Shown here: piece after piece, positions 1 through 5,399 of the stretch
Numbering within the stretch: position 1 is the stretch's first letter
How the letters are laid out: the number at the start of each line of letters is the position of its first letter
DNA from: CAADGY01 sp900696665
GTDB taxonomy: Bacteria > Acidobacteriota > Terriglobia > Bryobacterales > Bryobacteraceae
Length of the DNA: 11,213 nt
Reading direction: 5' to 3'
Assembly (NCBI GenBank): GCA_035063885.1
Contig: JAPSFM010000146.1
Coordinates: 1 to 11,213, forward strand
Position numbers and translations under genes: made by a program
Notes under the pieces: model-generated
Databases searched by the model: none
The model's input: the letters and a program-made list of their open reading frames with translations, nothing else
What the model was told of the DNA's origin: nothing

Positions 1-35
1 CACTCCGGCAATCCGGCGTTTTGCATAGCGTCCTA

Positions 36-65
36 TTGACGCCTGCCCTACCTCTCTGCTATGTT
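36..65 (+). promoter_or_regulatory. Candidate sigma70-type promoter of the OmpA-domain gene
   Basis: TTGACG (36-41) and TATGTT (60-65) are separated by 18 bases, and TG at 57-58 gives an extended -10 (TGnTATGTT). Transcription would start near 72, leaving a leader of about 140 nt before the ATG at 216. The -35 matches consensus at five of six bases and the -10 at four of six. Assignment rests on the hexamers only. Confidence 0.5.
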
Positions 66-68
66 CTA

Positions 69-89
69 GTACTCTCATGACTAGAGTAC
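69..89. promoter_or_regulatory. Inverted repeat at the predicted start of the ompA-like transcript
   Basis: GTACTCT (69-75) and AGAGTAC (83-89) are perfect 7-base inverted arms around a 7-base spacer. The pair sits on the predicted transcription start of the promoter at 36-65, so it could be an operator or a hairpin at the very 5' end of the mRNA. Related AGTAC or CGTAC words recur at about 100-104 and 147-151. No known regulator site was recognised. Confidence 0.4.
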
Positions 90-215
90 CAAACTTACAC
101 GTACTATGGGTAATTCTTGCACAACTGTGGCGCTGTAGAGGGTCTAAGTACCTCAAAATGGCTTGAATATGGGCTGGCAGTTGAAGTGCATTGAAGGTTC
201 GACGAGGAGAAACAT

Positions 216-1001
216 ATGGTCAGTCCGAAGCTCTTTGGTGTTTCCCTGGGGGCTCTCCTTCTGTTGGGAGTGACGGGGACGGGTTGCGCCACGAAAAAGC
301 ATGTGGCGAAAGTGGTTGCGCCCGTAGAAAAGCGTGTCGGCGAAGTTGAGAAGCAGAACCAGGATCAACAAGCCCGGTTGGGCGAGTTGGGAAATGAAGT
401 GTCCCGTGCGGATGAGCGCGCGATGGATGCTGAGAAGAAAGCATCCGCAGCCGGAAAGGCGGCAGCACAGGCAGGCGAGGCGGCCAGCCAGGCTCGTCAG
501 CGCGCGGATGGGGCTTATGGACTCGCGGAGCAGAACCAGACCCGGCTCGGACAGATACAACAGAACGTCGATAGGACCTTCGGAAACCTGGATAATTACC
601 GGCTGGTTAGCGAAGACAAGATTTATTTCGGGTTCGACCGGAGCGTTCTCACTAAAGAAGCGAAGGCCAGCTTGGATTCTATCGCTGGCAGTTTTGGTAA
701 CATGCAGAACTTTGTTGTGGAAGTACAGGGCTACACAGACCAGACCGGCTCATCCAATTACAACATCGATTTGAGTCAGAAACGCGCATCCGCGGTGGTC
801 CGGTATTTGGCAACGGAGCATAACGTCCCATTGCGGCGGATCTCCGTGCTTGGTGTTGGTGAAGCGCCCACTCCGGGTAAGACCCGAGCCGAACGCAAGG
901 AGAACAGACGCGTGGATGTGAAGGTCTATGCTCTCGATCTTAAGGGTGAAGGTGTAAATATGGAATCCCGCACGAAGCCGCCTGCTCAGCAGCAGCAGTA
1001 A
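216..1001 (+). CDS. OmpA-domain lipoprotein with alanine-rich coiled-coil stalk (Pal/OmpA-like)
   Basis: Probable outer-membrane lipoprotein of 261 aa that binds peptidoglycan and tethers it to the outer membrane. Residues 1-23 form a lipoprotein-like signal ending at Cys24. The residues before it (GTG) are a poor lipobox because the usual Leu/Val at -3 is missing, so lipidation is likely but not certain. Residues about 36-125 are an alanine-, lysine- and glutamate-rich helical stretch that looks like an Lpp/OprI-type zipper. Residues about 134-240 are an OmpA C-terminal domain: GYTDQTGS at 172-179, with Asp175 and Arg190 spaced 15 apart like the diaminopimelate-binding Asp271/Arg286 pair of E. 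coli OmpA, then ENRRVDV. The tail ends in four glutamines. The ATG start follows a clear GAGGAGA ribosome site at 204-210. The gene stands alone, with its own candidate promoter and a terminator immediately downstream. It is not a classical Pal, since no tol genes are nearby. Confidence 0.9.
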   Translation: MVSPKLFGVSLGALLLLGVTGTGCATKKHVAKVVAPVEKRVGEVEKQNQDQQARLGELGNEVSRADERAMDAEKKASAAGKAAAQAGEAASQARQRADGAYGLAEQNQTRLGQIQQNVDRTFGNLDNYRLVSEDKIYFGFDRSVLTKEAKASLDSIAGSFGNMQNFVVEVQGYTDQTGSSNYNIDLSQKRASAVVRYLATEHNVPLRRISVLGVGEAPTPGKTRAERKENRRVDVKVYALDLKGEGVNMESRTKPPAQQQQ

Positions 1002-2468
1002 TTATTGCGCTCCAGGTGCTCGTTGCTGGAATAGGCGGGGACGGAGGACCCCGCCTATTTTAAAATCCGGCTCCCTCTGGTAAACGAGCGACCCCTTCGT
1101 CCTGCCTGCAATTTTGTAGTTGGACAGCCACAGATCCAGATCTCGAAACCGTGTGATAGCCAGGCCGGGATTGTAGAGTCCCAGGCCATCGACGATAAAA
1201 TTCGGCCGGCTTTTTGTCAGCTCCCTTCTGTTTGTCTGAATCCATCCCGCGCTCAACGCATCCGTCCGGCTCAGGTGGCGGTCGGCCAGAACGCCGGTCA
1301 GCGGCTGGGATTCGAGAAAGCGGGACGCGGCCGGCATTCTCGTGTAGGCGTAGATCGCGGGCCGGAAACCCCATACGAACAACGTATCGCCGGGGGCAGC
1401 TTCCCGCTTGAGGATTCGTGCGGCGTCTTGGCTGTCCCGGTCCAGAGCCACGTCGCGCCACCCGCTGGGCTGTCCGGCCAGCGCCGATGCGCCAAGCGTA
1501 ACGTAGCTGGGAGCGAAGCGGAAGAAAGGAATCGCCAGCGCCAGCACAGCCAGCCAGCGCATCCACCCCATCCCGGTGATCCCGCGTGCTGCGGCCAGGG
1601 TGAACACGGGCAGAAGCTGAAAATAGTAGCGCGGGAAGAATCGCCAGCCTGTGAACACACCGGCCAGCGACAGAACTGCCCACAGAGCGAAAAGGAGGCG
1701 CTGCGATCCGGCTTCCTTCCTCCAGAACCAGGCGGCGGGCAGGATGAGGGCGGCGTGGAACCCCGCCCAGTTCAGCGTCCGGATTACGCCTTCCTTCCAC
1801 GGCTCTGTCACGAATGTATGGGCGGAATAGAGCCGCCCCAGTTCCCATACTTGAAGGATGTAATCGTCCAATGCGCCGGCTTGCTGAAGCCACAGAAGAA
1901 CGGCGGCATTCGGTATAAGAACTCCCAGGCTGAATCGCACCAGGTAGCGGTAAAGCAAAATGCCGCAGAACAGAATGACGAAAGCAGCTTTGGCATTCGT
2001 CAGCACGGCCACGCCGGCCGCCAGTCCGCTCCACAGCGCGCGCCGCTGCCAGGCGAACCATACCGCCGCAAGATGTGGCACCAGCATCAGCAAGTCGGCC
2101 GCCAGCGGAATGATCGCGGATTGTATGCCGAATGTCAGAAAGAAGGCCAGCAGAGCGGCGGCTATTCTACCTTCGCGCGCGCCCCACAGATCGCGCGCAA
2201 GGAGATAAGCCAGCAGGCAAGCCAGAAACGCGTAGAGCGCGCCCGCCAGTCGAAGCAGCCATCCCGTGTGCGCGCCCCACAGGATGTAGACGGCAGTTGT
2301 CAGCGGGGGCTTGTCGAACCAGATTTCGCTATACAGAAACTTGCCGGATATGATCTGGAGGGCCGCCGCCAGCGGCAAGCCCTCCTCCGCCCACAGTACT
2401 TGCGAATGGCACAGCCGGGAGACAACCAGCACCGCGGCTATGAGCGCGAAGACCGCGCGGGTGGTCAC
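1002..2468 (-). CDS. Membrane glycosyltransferase, GT39/ArnT-like (GT-C fold)
   Basis: Integral inner-membrane protein of 488 aa, probably transferring a sugar from a polyprenyl-phosphate carrier to an acceptor on the outer face of the membrane. Many hydrophobic helices span about residues 4-20, 57-135, 143-200, 236-250, 256-275 and 283-320, followed by a soluble C-terminal part of about 160 aa. The first external loop carries WAEEG (26-30) and FDKPPL (51-56), which resemble the acidic catalytic loop and the 'KPPL' block of the Dolichyl-P-mannose/ArnT (PMT_2) family. Donor and acceptor cannot be read from sequence. It starts with GTG, and that codon overlaps the galU stop as GTGA, which implies translational coupling. 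No separate ribosome site is obvious. The last 19 or so codons run through the terminator of the convergent OmpA-domain gene and stop one base from that gene's end. Residues 470-488 may therefore be an acquired tail. Confidence 0.85.
   Translation of the reverse strand: MTTRAVFALIAAVLVVSRLCHSQVLWAEEGLPLAAALQIISGKFLYSEIWFDKPPLTTAVYILWGAHTGWLLRLAGALYAFLACLLAYLLARDLWGAREGRIAAALLAFFLTFGIQSAIIPLAADLLMLVPHLAAVWFAWQRRALWSGLAAGVAVLTNAKAAFVILFCGILLYRYLVRFSLGVLIPNAAVLLWLQQAGALDDYILQVWELGRLYSAHTFVTEPWKEGVIRTLNWAGFHAALILPAAWFWRKEAGSQRLLFALWAVLSLAGVFTGWRFFPRYYFQLLPVFTLAAARGITGMGWMRWLAVLALAIPFFRFAPSYVTLGASALAGQPSGWRDVALDRDSQDAARILKREAAPGDTLFVWGFRPAIYAYTRMPAASRFLESQPLTGVLADRHLSRTDALSAGWIQTNRRELTKSRPNFIVDGLGLYNPGLAITRFRDLDLWLSNYKIAGRTKGSLVYQREPDFKIGGVLRPRLFQQRAPGAQ
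1029..1061 (+). terminator. Rho-independent terminator of the OmpA-domain gene
   Basis: A perfect 11-bp stem, AATAGGCGGGG (1030-1040) with CCCCGCCTATT (1049-1059), encloses the 8-base loop ACGGAGGA. The run TTTT at 1058-1061 follows, then AAAA. It lies 28 nt after the stop of the OmpA-domain gene and is oriented for it. There is no T-tract on the minus-strand side. It lies wholly inside the coding sequence of the convergent glycosyltransferase gene, at about codons 470-480. Confidence 0.85.
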
Positions 2469-3373
2469 TTGAGTGCCTGTCGCGTCTTATCTTCCAGGAG
2501 CCGTTCGAGCGACGTGCGAAATCCGGCTCCGTAAACGGGATCCGCCAGGGCGAATTCAACGAAGGTTTCGAAGTAGCTGGGGAAGTTTCCGATGTCGTAG
2601 CGCTTCTCGCCCGGCGGCAGTTTCACCGCAAGGATCCGCTTACCTTCCTCACACATCATCCGAATCGCATCCGTCAACTGGATTTCGCCGCGCGCATCCG
2701 GTGTAATCCGCCGGATCATATCGAAGATCAGCGGAGAGAAGATGTAGCGTCCCGCGATGGCCAGGTTGCTCGGCGCTTCCTCGGGCCGCGGTTTCTCGAT
2801 CAGGTTCAGGACACGGTAGGTGTCGGAGTCCCCCTCGCCGTCGCTCGCATGCACGATTCCGTAATGCCGCGTCTCCTCGATAGGCACCTCTTCCACGGCG
2901 ATCACACAACTGGCGCGGCGCGATACGAAAAGGTCCGCCATCCGCGACACCGAGCGCGATTGTGCGTGCAAGCCCAAAATGGAGTCGCCTAATGCCACCA
3001 CGAAGGGCTCTTCCCCCGCGAAATTTTCACCACACAACACCGCGTCGCCCAGCCCCATTTGCTGCCGTTGCCGCGTGTAAAGGTATTTGACTTCGAGATC
3101 CTCGAATTCGAGTTCCTGCAACAGATCGCGTTTGTTGGCGCTCTTCAAAATACGCAGCAGTTCCGGATCGCTGTCGAAATGATTTTCAATCGAGCTCTTG
3201 TTGCGCCCGGTGATGAACAGAATCTGCCGGACCCCGTTTGCCGCCAGTTCTTCGGCCACGTACTGCACGATCGGTTTGCGGGCGACCGGGAGCATCTCTT
3301 TCGGTTGCGACTTGGTGGCGGGCAACAGCCGCGTCCCATAGCCCGCAACAGGTACAATTGCGCTTCGGATCAC
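2465..3373 (-). CDS. galU: UTP-glucose-1-phosphate uridylyltransferase
   Basis: Cytoplasmic nucleotidyltransferase making UDP-glucose from UTP and glucose-1-phosphate, which feeds envelope polysaccharide and glycolipid synthesis. From the GTG at 3373 the protein is 302 aa and opens with IRSAIVPVAGYGTRLLPATK, the nucleotide-binding signature of GalU, followed by SQPKEMLPV. Also visible are the GLGDAVLCG block, the FVVALGDSIL segment (usually DD, here GD), the EVP/YGIV block and LIEKPRPEEAPSNLAIAGRY. Family members normally begin a few residues before the signature, which favours the GTG. A longer start at ATG 3403 (312 aa) is possible, but it has no ribosome site and lies upstream of the TATAAT that probably drives the gene. 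The TTG at 3448 would run into the divergent gene and is unlikely. The stop overlaps the GTG of the glycosyltransferase gene, so the two probably form an operon. Confidence 0.93.
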   Translation of the reverse strand: MIRSAIVPVAGYGTRLLPATKSQPKEMLPVARKPIVQYVAEELAANGVRQILFITGRNKSSIENHFDSDPELLRILKSANKRDLLQELEFEDLEVKYLYTRQRQQMGLGDAVLCGENFAGEEPFVVALGDSILGLHAQSRSVSRMADLFVSRRASCVIAVEEVPIEETRHYGIVHASDGEGDSDTYRVLNLIEKPRPEEAPSNLAIAGRYIFSPLIFDMIRRITPDARGEIQLTDAIRMMCEEGKRILAVKLPPGEKRYDIGNFPSYFETFVEFALADPVYGAGFRTSLERLLEDKTRQALK

Positions 3374-3387
3374 ATCTGAATTATAAA
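3358..3387 (+). promoter_or_regulatory. Candidate promoter of the pseudouridine synthase gene
   Basis: TTGCGC (3358-3363) and TATAAA (3382-3387) are 18 bases apart on the plus strand. The -10 shares the symmetric TTATAA core (3381-3386) with the minus-strand galU -10. The predicted start near 3394 leaves a leader of about 14-20 nt with no ribosome site before TTG 3408 or GTG 3414. The -35 match is only partial. Confidence 0.35.
3380..3385 (-). promoter_or_regulatory. Consensus -10 element for galU, placed for leaderless transcription
   Basis: On the minus strand TATAAT occupies 3385-3380, followed by six bases (TCAGAT) and then the GTG at 3373. A start of transcription about 7 nt after the -10 would fall on the first base of that GTG. 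No good -35 is seen 16-18 bases upstream. The call rests on the perfect hexamer and its spacing. Confidence 0.5.
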
Positions 3388-3407
3388 CACTTGATTTCCC
3401 CATTGAT

Positions 3408-4331
3408 TTGAACGTGCGCCTCGAATCCACCACGTCCGGCCGCGGCAAGCGCCTCGATCACTTTCTGAAAGACCGCCTGCCCCAATACAGCAGGGCGCGA
3501 ATACAGCAGTGGATCCGCCAGGGTCTGGTACTCGTGGACGGCCGGCCCGGGAAGTCCTCTTACACGCTGCGTGGCGGAGAGGCAATTGACGTGGAGCCCG
3601 CCCCGCTTCCTCTATTGCACGCCGAGCCAGAGGATCTACCGCTTGACATCCTCTACGAAGACCAGGATCTTATCGCCGTAAACAAACCGGCGGGAGTCGT
3701 GGTGCATGCCGGCGCCGGGCGCCACTCGGGCACCCTGGTGAACGCGCTGCTGCACCGGTTCCGGAATCTCTCGACCGTCGCCGGGGACCTGCGCCCGGGC
3801 ATCGTTCACCGGCTTGACCGGCAGACGAGCGGCGTTCTCCTGGTAGCCCGTACGGATTTTGCACACCGCCGCCTGGCGCATCAGTTTGCATCCCGCGAAG
3901 TCCGAAAGACCTATCTCGCTCTGGTACACGGAAATGTGCGGGCTGACGCGGGGAAAGTGGAGAAACCCATTTCGCGCGACCCCGTCCGGCGAACCCGCAT
4001 GAGCGTTAAATCCGGCCGCGGGCGCGAAGCCCTCACCGAGTATCGCGTCCTCGAACGGTTCGAAGGCTTCACACTACTCGAAGTGCGCATCGCCACCGGG
4101 CGCACTCATCAGATCCGCGTCCACATGGCCGCCATCGGACATCCCGTCGCTGGAGACCGCCTTTACGGCGCTCCTCGCAGCGAACCCTTGACAGAGCGCT
4201 TCTTCCTGCACGCGCAGCAGATCTTGTTCCACAGCCCGTCAACCGGGGCTGAAATTACGCTGGAGGCGCCGCTTCCGGAGGAGTTGAAGCTTTGGATCGA
4301 ACGGCTCAAAAACAGGGCCGGTCCGATATAA
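3408..4331 (+). CDS. rluD: RluA/RluD-family 23S rRNA pseudouridine synthase
   Basis: Cytoplasmic enzyme of 307 aa converting uridine to pseudouridine in RNA, most likely in 23S rRNA. Residues about 15-62 are an S4 RNA-binding domain (RLDHFLKDRL, SRARIQQWI, VLVDG). The catalytic domain follows, with DLIAVNKPAGVVVH (87-100), the motif HRLDRQTSG (134-142) whose Asp137 is the expected nucleophile, KTYLALVHG (167-175) and GRTHQIRVHM (231-240). The S4 domain and motif II fit the RluD/RluC/YlyB group; the exact target uridines cannot be told. The start is uncertain: TTG 3408 and GTG 3414 both lack a clear ribosome site, and neither changes a domain. The gene is divergent from galU across a very short interval. 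Its TAA stop at 4329-4331 forms part of the candidate -10 of the next gene. Confidence 0.92.
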   Translation: MNVRLESTTSGRGKRLDHFLKDRLPQYSRARIQQWIRQGLVLVDGRPGKSSYTLRGGEAIDVEPAPLPLLHAEPEDLPLDILYEDQDLIAVNKPAGVVVHAGAGRHSGTLVNALLHRFRNLSTVAGDLRPGIVHRLDRQTSGVLLVARTDFAHRRLAHQFASREVRKTYLALVHGNVRADAGKVEKPISRDPVRRTRMSVKSGRGREALTEYRVLERFEGFTLLEVRIATGRTHQIRVHMAAIGHPVAGDRLYGAPRSEPLTERFFLHAQQILFHSPSTGAEITLEAPLPEELKLWIERLKNRAGPI

Positions 4332-4332
4332 T
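4327..4332 (+). promoter_or_regulatory. Candidate -10 of the VWFA-protein gene, overlapping the rluD stop
   Basis: A perfect TATAAT at 4327-4332 includes the TAA stop of the upstream gene. Transcription would begin near 4339, giving a leader of about 11 nt that carries GAGG (4341-4344) before the ATG at 4350. No convincing -35 is visible, so this may be only a secondary promoter or chance. Confidence 0.4.
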
Positions 4333-4349
4333 CATCGGTAGAGGTTTTC

Positions 4350-5303
4350 ATGCAATTCCGTAGACGGCTGCCGGCGGCCGTAGTCTGTTTCTTTGCTCTG
4401 ATCGCCGGAAGCTTGTGTGCCGGGGCCGAGGTGGGCCAGAAAAAGGGAACGGCGGCGCCCGACGATCCGAACCGCATCATCCTGGACGTCACGCGCGTGA
4501 ACATCCTGTTCACGGTGGCCGACCGAAAAGGGCGGTTTGTGACGGACCTCGTCAAGGACGACTTTCTGGTTTTCGAAGGAAAGAACCGCCAGGACATCCT
4601 GGAGTTCACCGCCGAATCGGACCTGCCGTTGCGTCTGGCGATTCTCATCGATACCAGCAACAGCATTCGCGACCGCTTCCGGTTCGAACAGGAAGCGGCG
4701 GTGGAATTCATTCAGAGCCTGCTTCGCCCCGGACAGGACAAAGCGGTCGTCGTCAGCTTTGACACCGCCGCGGAACTGGTGGCCGACCTGACGGACGACC
4801 AGCGGCGGCTTGAAAACGCCATTCGCGAACTGCGGCCCGGTGGCGGGACAGCTCTCTATGATGCGATCTTTTTCGCCTGCCGGGATAAGCTGATGCTCGA
4901 CCAGCCGCGGCACAAGTTCCGCCGCGCCATGGTCGTGCTGAGCGACGGCGACGACAACCAAAGCCACTACACACGCGATCAGGCTTTGGAGATGGCGCAG
5001 AAGGCGGATGTGGTGATTTATACGATCTCCACGAACATCACCCGCATACCCAGCCAGGGCGACAAAGTGTTGAAATATTTTGCGGAGGAAACGGGCGGCC
5101 TCACGTTTTTTCCGTTCAAGGTGCAGGACCTCTCGCAATCGTTTGAAAACATCGCCAACGAACTCCGCCACCAGTACAATTTGCTCTACCGGCCGGAGCC
5201 TCTACGCGCCGACGGCCAGTATCATGAAGTGGAGGTCAAGGTGAAAGATCGTAAAGGCCTCATGGTTCGCGCAAGAAAGGGTTACTACGCACCAAAGCTC
5301 TAA
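4350..5303 (+). CDS. Exported VWFA-related Acidobacterial-domain protein
   Basis: Secreted or periplasmic von Willebrand factor A protein of 317 aa with unknown partner. Residues 1-25 are a signal peptide (Arg-rich start, hydrophobic 9-23, AGA before the likely cut). Residues about 44-86 form the block seen in Acidobacterial VWFA proteins (VNILFTVADRKGRFV, then DDFLVFEGKNRQDI). The VWA domain runs about 95-275, and its metal-ion-dependent adhesion site looks complete: DTSNS at 101-105, Thr167 in GGGTALYD, and Asp199 in LSDGDD. The C-terminal tail (about 277-315) has NLLYRPEPL and VRARKGYYAP, also typical of the family. The family is abundant in Acidobacteria and the function is generally undefined; metal-dependent protein binding is inferred from the MIDAS. 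The ATG follows GAGG with 5-nt spacing. It starts 18 nt after the rluD stop and may be co-transcribed with it or use the TATAAT there. Confidence 0.9.
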   Translation: MQFRRRLPAAVVCFFALIAGSLCAGAEVGQKKGTAAPDDPNRIILDVTRVNILFTVADRKGRFVTDLVKDDFLVFEGKNRQDILEFTAESDLPLRLAILIDTSNSIRDRFRFEQEAAVEFIQSLLRPGQDKAVVVSFDTAAELVADLTDDQRRLENAIRELRPGGGTALYDAIFFACRDKLMLDQPRHKFRRAMVVLSDGDDNQSHYTRDQALEMAQKADVVIYTISTNITRIPSQGDKVLKYFAEETGGLTFFPFKVQDLSQSFENIANELRHQYNLLYRPEPLRADGQYHEVEVKVKDRKGLMVRARKGYYAPKL

Positions 5304-5356
5304 TCGGAACGGCGCCGCACGCGAGCAAGCGGTTTTCACCCTTTTCCAGGAGCCGC

Positions 5357-5365
5357 TGGTATAAT
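5357..5365 (+). promoter_or_regulatory. Extended -10 promoter of recA
   Basis: TGGTATAAT at 5357-5365 is a perfect extended -10 (TGn plus TATAAT). No good -35 is present at 16-18 bp, which an extended -10 can compensate for. Transcription would start near 5372, giving a leader of about 28 nt with TAAGGA (5385-5390) as the ribosome site. A weak hairpin (CCGC 5315-5318 with GCGG 5329-5332, then TTTT) may partly terminate the upstream transcript. Confidence 0.65.
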
Positions 5366-5378
5366 CGGATTTCCGATT
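5363..5378. promoter_or_regulatory. Inverted repeat over the recA -10/start region, candidate operator
   Basis: AATCGGA (5363-5369) and TCCGATT (5372-5378) are perfect 7-base inverted arms separated by TT. The element begins inside the TATAAT and covers the predicted transcription start, the classical place for a repressor site. Because recA is usually SOS-controlled, a LexA-type repressor is the obvious candidate. The sequence does not match the E. coli CTGT-N8-ACAG, Gram-positive GAAC-N4-GTTC or alphaproteobacterial GTTC-N7-GTTC operators. Regulator identity is inference. Confidence 0.5.
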
Positions 5379-5399
5379 CCCCGGTAAGGAAAACACGTA

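Noticed and set aside
4..24. CCGG-CAAT-CCGG followed by CGTTTTG at the left edge as a terminator of an upstream gene
   Set aside because: Only four base pairs are visible and the window begins just before it, so there is not enough sequence to support the call.
1060..2061. Second minus-strand open frame (333 codons) inside the glycosyltransferase gene
   Set aside because: It is a different frame of the same strand with Arg-rich composition and no recognisable family. The 488-aa frame carries the membrane segments and motifs.
1275..2534. Long plus-strand open frame (419 codons) opposite the glycosyltransferase and the galU end
   Set aside because: It is antisense to a gene with clear membrane topology. 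The product is Gln/Arg/Pro/His-rich low-complexity sequence with no domain, as expected from the GC-rich opposite strand.
3404..3448. Longer galU start at TTG 3448
   Set aside because: It would place galU coding across the start of the divergent pseudouridine synthase gene, add residues absent from the family, and has no ribosome site.
4332..5171. Minus-strand open frame (279 codons) opposite the VWFA gene
   Set aside because: It is the shadow of a gene with a full MIDAS motif and signal peptide, and the product has no domain of its own.
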